DNA of 64,000 nt from Rhipicephalus microplus (GCF_043290135.1 NC_134702.1:192666491-192730490), one strand, 5' to 3'; positions 21,018 to 31,949 are shown, numbered from the stretch's first letter. Notes: a model not told the origin generated them from the sequence alone. Numbers and translations: made by a program.

Positions 21018-22370
21018 ATGGATCTCGAGAAGTTAGTTGCGCTTGGTGAGAAGATGGGTCTTTCCGGCGCCGAACTACGGAATTGGGTAAGCCAGAAGGA
21101 GAAAGAGGCGGTGGAGAGAGAAAGGTTGGCAGCTGAGAGAGCCAAGGAAGAAAAAGCAGCTGAGTTGGAACGAGAGAGGTTGGCAGCTGAGAGAGCGAAG
21201 GAAGAAAGAGAGCAACAATTGAAGTTGGAGCTGGAGCGAGAGAGGTTGGCAGCTGAAAGGGCGAAAGAAGAAAGAGAGGAAAGGGAACGGCAGCGTCAGC
21301 ACGAGATGGAACTCGAGCGGCTCCGTTTGCAACAGCGAAGTGAAACTCCCGTCCAAGCTAGAGTGGAAAGCAGCAAGCGGGAAGATCATGGCTTCCGCTT
21401 GAACCCAAGCAAGCTGCTCGTAGCGTTTGATGAAAGGAAGGACGACCTAGACGCGTACCTCCACCGATTTGAGACGATTGCGAAGAGCCAGAATTGGCCG
21501 GAACATCAATGGGCAACTGCTTTGAGTACTTGCTTGAGTGGTGAAGCGCTGAGTGTGTACGGTAGGCTGACGCCGACCGATGCAGCCAACTACGCAAAGG
21601 TGAAAGCGGCTTTGTTGAAGCGATTTAGATTTACCGTGGAAGGATTCCGGGACAGATTTCGGACAGGAAAACCAGCTGATGGTGAGACGGCTACGCAGTA
21701 TGCCGCCCGACTTTGCCATTATTTCGACAGATGGATTGAACTTTCAGGGACAGCGCAGGAGTACGAGGAACTTAGAGAGCTCCTAATTAGAGAACAATTT
21801 CTTACTAGTTGCCACCCAAGCCTGTCGCTGTACTTGAAAGAGAGGAAGGCTGAGTCATTTGAAGGAATGCTTGAATTGGCTGATCAATTCTTAGAAGCGC
21901 AAGGTGGAACTAATTTGGCCAAGGTCAAGAAGGATTGTCCCAATGATTCGAAGAAATTGGCTCCCGAAGAAAAGAAGCGTGCACCAGAGAGCATTCCGCG
22001 ATGTTTTCTGTGCAATCGAGTGGGTCATCGCGCGAAAAACTGTCGAACAATCTTTACGAGCCCTACGGCTGTAAAATATTTTAAGTGTGGTCAGACTGGG
22101 CACAAAGCAGACGCTTGTCGAAACGGAGCGAGTCAAACTCACCAGGTATCCTGTGTGCAAGCGGCACCGAAATCCGGTGATAATGCCGTCACCGATGGAT
22201 TCGTAGAGTTGAAGAATGGGGAGAAAATTCCTATCGTGGGTGCTGTAATGTCAAAACAGCCAACCGGTGTTACGAAGGGAATGCCAACGCTGCCTGGAAA
22301 AGTTGCTGACAAAAAGATTACGGTGTTAAGAGATACCGGCAGCTCCACTGTTATCGTTCGGAGAAATTAG
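21018..22370 (+). pseudogene. Gag and N-terminal protease of the LTR element, ended by a TAG
   Basis: The ATG at 21018 (context CACAATGG) opens 450 codons. Residues 25-110 are a highly charged coiled coil built from repeated RLAAERAKEE blocks. A capsid-like region follows (FDERKDDLDAYLHRFE...W...LSGEAL..Y), with a segment REQFLTSCHPSLSLYLKER resembling the SCAN/capsid C-terminal fold. The first zinc knuckle is complete (CFLCNRVGHRAKNC). The second, YFKCGQTGHKADAC, has Tyr in place of its first Cys. Near the end LRDTGSSTVIV holds the aspartic protease DTG. TAG at 22368-22370 interrupts the protease; the same frame continues open to 22592 with VRESELTGRTKPVCLID and YDLVIGNI, typical of gypsy protease sequence. 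Confidence 0.88.
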
Positions 22371-22592
22371 GTACGGGAAAGTGAGTTGACAGGCAGAACG
22401 AAACCGGTTTGCCTAATTGACCGTACGGTTCGGATGCTTCCCGAAGCAGAAATTGAGGTTGAAACCCCGTACTTCAGCGGGAAGGTTACTGCTTTATGCA
22501 TGACGACCCCCCTATATGACCTTGTCATCGGAAACATCGACGGGGCGCGAGGGCCAAGTGATCCAGAATGTTTGGGGAAGAACCGAAGATAG
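22371..22592 (+). pseudogene. Continuation of protease region after the TAG
   Basis: In the same frame as Gag, this segment reads from VRESELTG through TPLYDLVIGNIDGARGP to a TAG at 22590-22592. It is the C-terminal half of the gypsy-type protease domain. A 1-base shift near 22560 moves the downstream sequence into another frame. Confidence 0.7.
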
Positions 22593-23017
22593 AGCCCTCG
22601 CCAGCACAGCGGCCGCGAGATACAGTGGAGGAGCATCCCGTGACGGATCTCACTAGAGCCCAAGGTGAAGCTGCGGCGCAAGAGACAGCGAAGGGGAAGA
22701 CGATCGTGTCGAATAAGTTCACGGGCCGAGCAACTGGACTTACGTCGGCACGACCTCAACCGACCAACAGTGTAAAGGAGACGGAGTTGGCCAGCCGGGC
22801 AAAATGTAGAGGCATGATCAAGCGGATAAATAAACAGACAGGGCCCGTCGAATGTAATGACGCGTTAACGGTGTCGGAAGAAACAACGATGGCTGAGACG
22901 ACGCCTCAGATATCGTCGTTGGAAAGGGCTCGCCGAAAAAGAACGTGGAAGCACAAGAAGAGATCGAGCGAGCACCGCAAAAAGGGGCGCAAGCGCTGTT
23001 CGAAGTATTCAGGATAA
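22568..23017 (+). CDS. Residual pol tail ORF: linker plus basic C-terminus, RT/RNaseH/IN missing
   Basis: A 149-codon frame, +1 relative to Gag-protease at the overlap. Its start (FGEEPKIEPSPAQRP...DLTRAQGEAAAQE) looks like the linker that normally precedes RT. Its end is very basic (ERARRKRTWKHKKRSS...KKGRKRCSKYSG), as at the end of some gypsy integrases or pol polyproteins. No RT YXDD, RNase H or integrase HHCC/DDE motif lies between, so about 3 kb of pol has been deleted. Whether a protein is made from it is unknown. Confidence 0.55.
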   Translation: MFGEEPKIEPSPAQRPRDTVEEHPVTDLTRAQGEAAAQETAKGKTIVSNKFTGRATGLTSARPQPTNSVKETELASRAKCRGMIKRINKQTGPVECNDALTVSEETTMAETTPQISSLERARRKRTWKHKKRSSEHRKKGRKRCSKYSG

Positions 23018-23399
23018 GTGCTGAGGTCGAATCAGAATGTGTTTGGCAGTGTTGAGTGCCATATGTTGTGTTAACGTTGTGTTATCCTGTGTCACAAGTG
23101 TCAAAGTGTTGTGCTGTGATGTGATGTATAGTATTGGACCATTGTTGTAATGAGAGAACTTTGTACATTTGTATCATTGGGAATGTGTGGTGCAGTGCTG
23201 TACTCATGTGCTTGTGGTTGTGTTTTCGCGTTTGGTGTAATTGAATTACAATGTACAATTGTATTAAGTGATCTATTGTGAATGTGAAGTGTTATGAGCG
23301 ACTGATGGTGTTACAGTCTGTGAGAGTGTGTGGTGACTTCTCGCGCTCGTTTGTGTGGTTTTGTATATTATGAGATAATATTCTTAAAGTGGGGGGCAG
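23018..23399 (+). promoter_or_regulatory. Untranslated 3-prime segment with polypurine tract
   Basis: GT-rich non-coding sequence that ends in AAAGTGGGGGGCAG (23386-23399) directly before the 3-prime LTR. This is the expected polypurine tract for plus-strand priming, with one T and one C interruption. Confidence 0.7.
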
Positions 23400-24575
23400 T
23401 GTCACAGAACGAGCGCTAAAAAAGAGCGCGCCGCCAAATCCTTGCGACAACGGGCGAGAGAAACGACGCGAGGTAAAAAGAAAAAAAAAGAAAGCAAACA
23501 TCCAAGGCTCCCGGGCGCGCGCTCTTCCCGCAGAAGCACGGCTTCGCAGACGATCCTCCTCACCCCACACCGGCGGCCCAGCAAGGCCGCGATCTTTCTA
23601 GAACGAAGGAGGCGGGGTCAGATCGAGTGAATCATTCTCCGGAGAGGGCAGTCGAACCGTCTCGTGCCTCTCCCCAGCCTTCGCTGCGCATCGCGCCGGC
23701 GAAATGAGGAGAACGTTCTGGAAGGCACGCGGAAGGTATTTAATCGAGCAGCCGAGACGAGAAAGCAGGAGAAGACGGAAAGTTAGCGCCGGAGCGCGTA
23801 GGGATTCCGCCGTGGAGTCGGCGAAGGTTCTGCTCGTAGTGACAGAACAGGAGGAGACGGAAGTGAGCGCCAGAGTGCGTAGAGATTCCGCCGTGTAGTC
23901 GGCGAAGTTTTGGTCCGTAGGGACGGCTCGAGCTACAGGCAAGAGCGTGGGTTTACCGCTATCGAGCGAAGACGCGGGCAACAGCTGCGTGTGGGAAGCC
24001 GACGGATTTCCGGCGAAGAAGCTTGAAGCTTGGAGAGTGGCCATTTGAGGACGCGAGGTTTCCTGGAAGAGAAACTTCGAGAGCTACGGAACGACAACAA
24101 CGCTGGACTTTGAGTGAGTGATTCTCGGAAGAGTATCATTCAGACTTTTGTTCCAAGGACTTTGGACTGAATAGGTTTTCTATCGCTTTAGTCCTTAAGT
24201 GTCTTGGTTGTTCAATGCATGCGACTGCATTGTAGTGCGTATTGTTGTCCGTGTCCGTTGTGTTCAAGTGTGGCTGATTGTATTGTGTAGTACGTTGATT
24301 GATTGGTTTGATTGGTGACATATTGAGTGTAACTAGTGTGGAGTGTGCATTTTTGTGTATTAATTTCGATCTGCCATTATTGAGAATATAATTTGTTTGT
24401 TTATCAACTCTCGGCTCTGACTTGTACTTTGGGCCGCGGCCGGCGTCCGCTGGCGCACCAATAAGGACCACTTCTAAATTGTCCACGCTTTCGTGGTGCA
24501 GTTCGGGGGGCCGATACTACGGCTCTTGGAATTAGCCCGGCGATCGCCTCCCTAATAAACGGGACAGGTGTGACA
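23400..24575 (+). repeat. 3-prime LTR
   Basis: 1,176 bp, the same structure as 19629-20806 including the 81-bp internal duplication and AATAAA near the end. It is followed by the target duplication GTCGC at 24576-24580. Confidence 0.95.
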
Positions 24576-24639
24576 GTCGCACAGTTACAAGAAAATTGGT
24601 ACAAATTTCTTCGAAAGAAAAGCCTTTTATTTGCTGAAA

Positions 24640-24715
24640 AATTCGTCCTGGTGCGGGGATTGAACCCGGGACCAACGTCTTTGCAATGCAGTCACTGAAC
24701 CAGGAAACTAGTGAT
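24640..24715 (-). repeat. tRNA-like SINE head
   Basis: The minus strand reads CCTGGTTCAGTGACTGCATTGC...GTTGGTCCCGGGTTCAATCCCCGCACCAGGACG, with a good B box (GGTTCAATCC) and pairing CCTGG...CCAGG ends. It is about 65 bases from the LTR element. The A box is weak and the central arm is abnormal, so I call it a tRNA-derived repeat rather than a gene. Confidence 0.45.
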
Positions 24716-25137
24716 TGGCTGCGCAAGGGCGAATTTATTGACAGCTCGAAGCACAATGACAAAATTAATGCATATGAGGTTTGCAGAGACCCGAAAGGGG
24801 GTGAAAGGGTTAACGAAGAAAAAATAGACCACCAATCATTCGTGGCACAAAGCCACAACGACCAGGATGAATTTTTTGGCAACTGAGAGACTTTTATTTC
24901 TCTTTCAGGAAATCAAGAATTTTTCGTTGATTCTAAGCCACATCAAAGGTGTATGGTCTCGTACGTATTGCAGTATATTACATAACTGAAGTTGCTGTGA
25001 TAGAAGAACCACATAATTACAGATTGGTACAGACGAACATTTGCCTTCTACTATATTCTCAGCCTGGTAAGGTTGAGAAAAAAGATCTTTTTCCAAACTT
25101 TAATGCAGTTGGCGAAGTGAGCTTTCCTCGCCATGAT
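24716..25137. other. No recognisable gene
   Basis: AT-rich sequence with short frames only. Confidence 0.4.
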
Positions 25138-25230
25138 ATTGAAGTTGGGGGGCTCGAATGCTCTCGCGAAGGTCGCAGGTTTGATACCAACCGTGGCGGT
25201 CGCATTTTGATGAAGGTGAAATGCTATAGT
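25138..25230 (+). repeat. tRNA-head fragment of a tick SINE (second Ruka-like subfamily)
   Basis: GGGGGGCTCGAATGCTCTCGCGAAGGTCGCAGGTTTGATACC holds a tRNA-like head with a B box variant (GGTTTGATACC), followed by CCGTGGCGGTCGCATTTTGATGAAGG. It matches 2089-2175 in order and is likewise missing the 3-prime body. Confidence 0.5.
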
Positions 25231-27745
25231 TTCACGTAGCGTGCGTTGTCAGAGCATGTTATAGAACAGCAGTTGGTCGAAATTTCTGAAGTTTTCGCAA
25301 TGACGCATTGCATAACCATAGCGTCGTTCAAGGGCGGGCAGCACCACAATGTACATAGGTTAAAAAAAAAGACCTCGGCAAGATAGTCAGTGTTCAAGGA
25401 GCAAGCAAAATCTTGGCATATCTTATGCATTAAAATTCTCCCCCGAAGAATCACGGTTCATAAAGCTAAATGAAACTAACAAAATCAAGAACTTGAAATA
25501 AAAAAGTGAGTCGACAAAATAATGATCCAGTAAGGTTTATTCGTTTTTGCCTTACGAGAGCGTGCATAGAAAAGATATAGCAGCATGCAATTTTTTTTCT
25601 TTACCAGAGAGTACTGTCACTTTGATGTACTATTGTTTCTCGACATACCTGGTAACGCCAGCAGGATGCGTTGTATTGGTTATCAAGCATATATACAGCA
25701 CAGCAGAGCAGCCGATGCGTAGTTCTAGTTAAAAGGAGAGTGTCACCAGATGTGCTTTAGCGTAGTTGCTGTTATGATTTCAATTTTAAGGAACTACAAG
25801 GACATGTGGGACGCTCACATTAAACGATATATAAATGCCTTTGTCTAATATAAGCAGTTATCAATTCATTAGTGAGCCGAAAAACTATCGTCCAACAATT
25901 ACTGCGTGTCCCATGCCTGTACCAAAAATAAACTGAAAATCTACCATTTTCACTTGTGCTAGACCTTTAAAAAAAGCACCTCGGCAAAATAGTTCAGTTG
26001 ATTGTGTTCAGTGTTTGTGTGTCCTGTTGCCCCTTTTCAAGGACCAGTCTTTTTTTCTTCTTTTCTTTTCTTTTTTCTTCCTCTTTCGCTTATTATCTTT
26101 GGTTTTTTTTGAACATTGTTTCGACTATTCCCTCCAATTGCTTTGCGTTCAGGCCAAGAATTCTCCACGTGGCTGTGAATGGCCCCCCTCTTCATCCGCT
26201 TCAAGTATAGCCGTAGATCAGGAAGCGGACAGATACCATTTCTACATTGAGACTCCTGTAAAAAAAAAGCAATAGTGTTTTCACAAATCAGTGCATTCTT
26301 TGCTAATGCTTCCTTTTCAATTTTTTATATGCGCTCATTTGGCTTGAGCTAGATTAACTGCTTACCGCCATATTTTCGATGTCTGTATCAGCGTTTTGCG
26401 AAATAATTCAGGCTGCAAACATTATAGTTACAAATTATTTTTATAAACACTTGCTGGCCGAACCAAATTTATTTTTCCATCTGAACAATGGTTGGTCGCA
26501 ATACCGAAAAATGGTTAGTTCTGAGAGCCGCTGTAGCCTCACGCATAGGTTTGGCGTTGCTTAATTGAGAAATAAAGGGATGTTCGATTGTTCATGTAGT
26601 TACGTTTACGCGTTCCAAAGTTTATTTTGTTTATTCACTTTCATTTTTATGTTGAATATATACTTTATATTCATTTATTGAATTATTATTGTCAGCCCTT
26701 TCAACCATGCCACAAACAGCCTTTATCCTTTATTTGTTCTGGGAATCAGTGTATAAGATGGGTTGTCAGGAATGCCTAAGTTGCAGTTTTTACAATATTG
26801 GATGAAATATTACACGCTAACTATTGAAACGGGATACGGAATATGTCACATTCAACTGAACTCGGAGATTTCTATTGCCAAAACGGTTTTTTATTAATGC
26901 CTGCCGGTGCCAGATACCTGTTAATAACCCTGGCCAGCTGGGGCACTTTAACATGCAGCCATGGTGCAACTATATTTTTCTTCATGAGTGTTCTCGAATT
27001 GCGCCCCTACTAATAACACTGCAGCCGTGAAAATAAAAAAAACGCGCGTTAGTGAGTGATGAAATATTAAGCACTGCACTCTATTTTTATAAAAAAAATT
27101 TTAGTTCCTTTAGACAATACAATAGCTATTTAAGCTTTAGTCCTTGGTTGATTGTATTTGCACGTCCGGAAATCATAACAGCGATGCTTTGAACTTTTAT
27201 ATCAAAATACGGGTGCATTCTTCACAATTGGTACTGAATAACACCTGCACTGGGAATTTGCATTCCAAACAACATTCTATTCTTATATTTATTTTTGTGA
27301 AAACTTTTAACCAAATTCTTATTTCCATGCCAGGCAAGATTTACTGAAACTTTCGATAGTATCACTCAAGGTTAGAGACTCTCATAGGCTGTCCTTCTTA
27401 AATACTTCTCACAGACACAAATCTACACAGCTATGTAGTAACTAAACATTTGAGAAAAAGTTAATAACGTTTATTATATTCGCATCAAAAGCAGAAAACT
27501 GGAATTACGCAGCACTATTCACATGAGTGAGAGTGCATGCTTATATAAAATAAAAGTTACTTTTTTACCTGCTGTACTTCTAATGGGCTTGTTGTGACCT
27601 GTAATAAATATTGCAAGAATGAAATTGATAACGTTTATAAACAAAGGTAAAGAGTGGCAAAGCATTCTATAATGCTGTCAGCGAAGAATTGGTTCGTATG
27701 ATGCTTTATAACTTCTACACTGGTAACACAACTGAAAGTTATCTA
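25231..27745. other. Long AT-rich stretch without a recognised feature
   Basis: 2.5 kb of AT-rich sequence, T/C-rich at 26040-26110. The phrase CCTCGGCAA[G/A]ATAGT occurs at about 25373 and 25979. No coding, SINE or LINE similarity was seen. Confidence 0.5.
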
Positions 27746-28575
27746 TCATCATCATCATCATCATCATCATAATCATCTTCATTATCGACCTGACTAAGCC
27801 CGCAGCAGGGACAAATCCTCGCCCACAATCCACCAATCAACCCATCTTGTGCTTGCTGTTGCCACGTTATACCTGCGAACTTTTTAATCTCAACGACCCA
27901 CCTACCATTCCACCCCACCCCCTTTCATGCGTTTGCATTCACTAGGAATGCAGGCAGTTACTCTTAAGGAGCAGTGGTTATGCTCCATACGTGCTACGTG
28001 CTCACCCCGTGTCAATTCCTTCCTCTTAATTTCAACTATGGTATCCTTAGCTCCGGCTTGATACCTGACCCACTCTGGTCTCTTGTATCATTTTTCTTTC
28101 CATCGCTCACTGCTTTGCCCCAAATTTAAGTTGACTTCTATTTTTGAAGCCTCCAGGTCTCCAACCTTCTTCTCCGTAGATGAGTACCGATAAGATAACC
28201 CTGTTATATACCTTTATCCTAAGGGATAATGGCAACCTATTAGTAATAATTTGAGAATGCTTGGCGAGTGTGATTTACCCCAACTTTATTCATCTAGTTG
28301 TTTCGCTCTCATGGTTCGGTTTTGGAAGATCAGGCACAATCATTTCTAATAAATATTTCACATAGTTTGTTCAACAAGTTTCACATATTTGGATTCCTCT
28401 ATCTCCTACACACTGTCGCTAAAATTTCTAATAACATTATCCTGTCTATCCTACACGTCAAGCATTTTACACCTCCTATACAAACAGATTTTATTTGGCT
28501 GCATGGAAGTCACGACTTCTCTTAGTGCAACCTTTATGTCTTTATTGTTTCAGTTTCGTATATCGTTGAAGTTAT
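27746..28575 (-). pseudogene. 3-prime region of an RTE-like non-LTR retrotransposon, copy 1
   Basis: Minus-strand reading gives VVEIKKFAGITWQQQAQD...GLSQVDNEDDYDDD, then a (GAT)n tail (27746-27770 on plus). This corresponds to the common arthropod RT C-terminus (RW.DEIKKFAG..W...AQDR) with a TGA/GAT-type 3-prime microsatellite as in RTE elements. Further inside, GAGCATAACCACTGCTCCTTAAGAG corresponds to the preceding NRW...R.VTEW region with stops. The left end of the copy (in coding sense) merges with copy 2; boundaries are approximate. Confidence 0.55.
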
Positions 28576-28966
28576 ATCTTCTCATTATCATCATCATCTT
28601 CTTCGTCAGGGTGATCATGTGAAATTGGGCAAACGCCTGCCTCATGCTTTGCCAACAACCTGAGCAAGTGCTTGCTGTGGTCACGTTGTACCCGCTACGT
28701 TCTTAATCTCATCTGCCCGCTTAATTTTCTGTCTACATTTCGCCCATTCGCTTTAGGTTGGAATCCACTCAGTTACTCCTAATGATTAGCTGTTATGTTG
28801 CATATGCAACACATGCCCTGGCCATGTCTATTTCTTGTTCTTGGAGCCGACTAAGATGTCTTGAACACAACTTTGTTAACTGTTCAAGCCTGCTGTCTTT
28901 TCACTAAAAGTTACAAGTATGATTTTTCTTTCCGTTGGTAACTAAGTCATGTTGAGATTAAATTTA
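28576..28966 (-). pseudogene. 3-prime region of an RTE-like non-LTR retrotransposon, copy 2
   Basis: Minus strand reads RADEIKNVAGTT*PQQALAQVVGKA, then an (ATG/ATC)n-rich end at 28580-28600. It covers the same C-terminal region as copy 1 with different mutations, and both have the same orientation. The two copies are adjacent, so they are either two insertions at one hot spot or a tandem duplication. Confidence 0.5.
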
Positions 28967-29204
28967 AGCCCCGCTGTGATGTTCTAGTGGCTGAGGTACT
29001 TGGCTGATGACCCGAAGGTCGGAGGATCGAATCCCGGCTGCGGCGGCTGCATTTCCGATGAAGGTGGATATGTGGTACGCCCGTGTGCACCGAGTTGGTG
29101 CTCGTTAAAGAACTGCAGGTGATCAAAAGTTCTGGAGCCCTAGACTACGGCGTTTCTCATAACAATATGGTGGTTTTGGGACGTTAAACTACACATACCA
29201 ATGA
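28967..29204 (+). repeat. Ruka-type tRNA-derived SINE, full length
   Basis: The head GTGATGTTCTAGTGGCTGAGGTAC...GGTCGGAGGATCGAATCCCGGCTGCGGC contains an A-box region and the B box GATCGAATCC. The body GTGCTCGTTAAAGAACTGCAGGTG...CTGGAGCCCTAGACTACGGCG and the tail TGGTGGTTTTGGGACGTTAAAC follow. The order and length (about 240 bp) match the other Ruka-like copies in this window. Ruka was described from ixodid ticks; the identification is from memory of that consensus. Confidence 0.85.
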
Positions 29205-30300
29205 ATTATTCAGATTAAGCTGAACCAAATTTGTAAGCCTTCAGGGTAGTAGGTTTTACAAGTAGTATGCAACCTATATATATTTTTATCTTGTGGGAGA
29301 GTGAAGATCTATCGTTGGTTGCGTGCCAATGCCTGACAACAGTGCTGCACATAATTCTTGTTTTTTTCTAATTTAGCCTCATGGTGATTGGCCTCGAGAC
29401 CTTGGAGTGGCGCCCTCTTGCATGTGACGTCAGTTTGTGGATGCCGCCCTCGACTTGCGGAAGAAGCCGCGAGGAGTCGGAGCCACTTCACCTGCTTTTA
29501 ATCGCGGAGGTGCCGGCCTCTGTGACCTATTTCGAGGACGGGCATTTGGGGGCTCCTCATTTGGCGGAACAATGAAGTTGTCATTCATTCATTCATTTAT
29601 CTGCTCTCAACTGCTTTCCAGTAACCGCTGCTGCTGTGCGTGGATTGTTTGCCTCGCACAAAAAGTTTTTCGACCGAACAGACTCATGAGGGTATACTAA
29701 CGCCCACAGCAAGTATGTGGGAGTGCGATTGGGAATTTGTTTTGGTTGCAGCTCAATCGACAAGACTAAGAAACCTCCCAGACATAAACGTGGCAGCCGG
29801 TGGGGGAAGGGGGCTCAAGTCCCCTACTGAGTAAACTAAGGAAAGCTTAGCCACTTCCTATTCGCCAGTGGTCATGTTAGCTGCACGCTGGAGAAAACAG
29901 GAAGTAAGAAAATATGAAGTTATTTTTTACCGCAGTATTCAAACGAATATGTCCTTAACACTTAAACGTTATATGACAAGGAACTGTGACAATATAATAA
30001 AATTTTCAACATTTCTCTTGCGACAATTTTGCATACAAGCTTTTGGAATTGCAGGCAGCTTATTCGACGCTCTCGCGACTTGTGCTGTAGCATCGCATAG
30101 CAGGCTAGCGCTTAACAGGCGCTTGTTGAGAAATGAATGAGCAGCCATCTGCATGACAAAGCCCACTGTCGACTTCGTTTCTATTTGAACATACCCAAAC
30201 TACCCTTCTTCTTCTTTTAATGTTGATGCCGCATAAAACTTCTAACAGTAAATAGGTGAGAAGAAGACGGGATTGACATTTTAGGCGGGCTGTTTTTCTT
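29205..30300. other. Mostly unassigned; GC-rich retroposon-like patch at 29383-29605
   Basis: 29383-29605 is GC-rich, reads GGTGCCGGCCTCTGTGACC...GGGGGCTCCTCATTTGGCGG and ends in AATGAAG plus (ATTC)n, which looks like the 3-prime end of a retroposed sequence. The family is unknown. The rest is AT-rich without features. Confidence 0.35.
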
Positions 30301-30305
30301 TGTCC

Positions 30306-30674
30306 TTGCACGAGCTCGACCCTTCACTACAACTCCGGCCTCCACCCGGCCTACATCGACGTGAAGCTTCGCTTCTCTATCGCCTTTGGCTGGGAGTTGC
30401 TTTCACGAAAGCCTATACCACGTTAATCAGAATTACTGACAGTGCGGCGTGCGATGTTTGCGGCACCGACGAAAATATCGAACACCTGCTGTGTCATTGT
30501 CCCCAATTTGCCTCAGAGAGACAAGTACTTGCCAACGCAATGCGGCGACTGGATGATCGGCCTCTTTCTGTGCAGGTGCTATTACAGCAACGTACACATG
30601 CCTCGACAGCCCACAAGGCAGTGAAAGCCCTGCTGCGTTTCCTGAAAAAGACAGGCTTGTGTGAACGCCTCTGA
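30306..30674 (+). pseudogene. C-terminal end of a non-LTR retrotransposon ORF2 (5-prime truncated copy)
   Basis: The open frame LHELDPSLQLRPPPGLHRRE...LLYRLWLGVAFTKAY carries a zinc-binding tail CDVCGTDENIEHLLCHCP and ends KAVKALLRFLKKTGLCERL*. The same terminal phrase (KALRALLRFLRASGLRDRL) ends the fragment at 56478-56588, so both come from one LINE family. It is open through 122 codons with no damage, but the RT and endonuclease parts are absent; typical 5-prime truncation. Confidence 0.75.
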
Positions 30675-30900
30675 CATGCGGTAGAGTTCTACACGCTGCA
30701 GTGAAATTACTGTCAGTCTCTCCCCCACCCCCTTTTTTTCCTTTCTTCCCTCTTTCTCGTCTTTCTTGTCCCCTTCCTTTATCCCCCAGTGTAGGGTAGC
30801 CAACCGGATGTCTTTCTGGTTAACCTCCCTGCCTTCTCCCTTTTTGTTGCTTCCTTCCTTCCTTCCTGCATGTTGTGAGAACAGGAACGCCTGCTTCGGA
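30675..30900 (+). repeat. 3-prime UTR of the same LINE family
   Basis: Pyrimidine-rich (CTCTCCCCCACCCCC, TTTCTTCCCTCTTTC), then CCCAGTGTAGGGTAGCCAACCGGA and GGTTAACCTCCCTGCCTTC, ending in (CCTT)n. The equivalent at 56589-56760 has CCAGTACAGGGTAGCCAGC and GCTAACCTCCCTGTCC with a (CTC)n end. On the minus strand at 57545-57800 there is a third copy. Confidence 0.7.
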
Positions 30901-31139
30901 CTCTTTTTGACGGTGGTGTAGCTGAGTCTAGGGGGATTTTGACCTGTTAAAACTAACTGATGTTGCATTATACTTGTTTAGGCGATCGAATCAGCGTTTT
31001 GGCAGCATCCCTGTTGCCCTAGTGCCTTCGAGTGGTAGATTTATTAGGCTCAATAACCCAAAGGCAATCTAGGCGAAGCTGTAGGCCTTGACACCGCACT
31101 TCCAAGTGATAAGTGGTGTTCATCGGTTCAGAAAAGGTG

Positions 31140-31700
31140 GTTTAGTATGCAGATCGTCAAATCCTTCATGCACTTCTGGTATCCTAAAAACAAGACATTT
31201 GGTTCGGTCTTGGTGAATGCGTTTATTGCCTAATTTAGCGTGCACTAAGGGAATTGTTCGAGGAGTCGACTATAGACTAACGTCCGCTGAGACTCTGCAA
31301 AAGGTGTCTGGTGCTGGGGTCATAGCTGTGCTCCGGTGCCATCATTTATTTAATGGTGAGAAAGTCCGCACTAAGTTGGGTATGGCTACATTCACTGGCA
31401 CTGCTTGTCTATCAGATTTGACAACATGGTCACTCATTTTCAGAGTTTAACGCCTCGCTTTTCGTCCTCTCCAGTGTGAGAATTGTTGGCGGTTTGGCCA
31501 CAGTGTAGGGGGCTGTAAATCAAATTCCAGTTGCCGAATATGTGGCGATGTCCATCCATCGAAGAAGTGCACTGCCGAAACCAAAATGTGCTGCCTTTGT
31601 GCCCGAATTATAGTGGACAATTACTTGAACTGCACCGAAAGATCCAGTGAAATCCAACCGCTAGAAATTATGAACAAACGTCGTTTCTAGCGGCGAGAAG
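31140..31700 (+). pseudogene. ORF1 (Gag-like zinc-knuckle protein) fragment of a decayed non-LTR element
   Basis: Frame 31217-31450 (CTKGIVRGVDYRL...GAGVIAVLRC...VRTKLGMATFTGT) continues after a stop as CENCWRFGHSVGGC (C-x2-C-x4-H-x4-C, from 31475), CRICGDVHPSKKC (C-x2-C-x3-H-x4-C) and MCCLCARI. This is the RNA-binding ORF1 of an I-type LINE. One stop lies between the two parts. An endonuclease remnant follows at 32330-32720 in the same orientation, giving the expected ORF1-ORF2 order. Confidence 0.65.
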
Positions 31701-31949
31701 TGGTAACAGTTGTGAAGGATAGGGCCTTTGGATGTGCCGGAATAACTTCGAAACACGAGGCACTAAGCGAGACCAAGCTTTTGAATTTTATTGCAGCAGC
31801 AGTAGAAAAAGCAATGTCGAAAGCGCTGGAACGTATTGTTACGATCGTAAGTTAGTGCATTTTTCAAGTGTATTGCTCACAAATGACACAGCTGGTTTCC
31901 ACAGCAGCAGTACCGATAGCCAAGTCAACACCTTGTGCAGTGGAATAGA

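Larger units (their letters stand above)
19629..24575 (+). mobile_element. LTR retrotransposon with complete LTRs but deleted pol (non-autonomous)
   Basis: 4,947 bp. Two direct LTRs (19629-20806 and 23400-24575) start TGTCACA and end TGTGACA, a perfect 7-bp inverted pair with TG...CA ends. Flanks carry the 5-bp duplication GTCGC (19624-19628 and 24576-24580). The internal 2.6 kb holds a primer site, Gag with CCHC and the first part of protease, then a short basic C-terminal open frame, but no RT, RNase H or integrase. LTRs differ by about 14 substitutions and two 1-bp indels by eye over 1,177 bp (near 1.2 percent), so the insertion is young and must have moved with enzymes supplied by a related element. 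Gag and protease style point to Ty3/gypsy. Confidence 0.9.

Noticed and set aside
24640..24715. Functional tRNA gene on the minus strand
   Set aside because: CCTGG/CCAGG ends and B box look good, but A box and anticodon arm are abnormal and no intron-like explanation fits.
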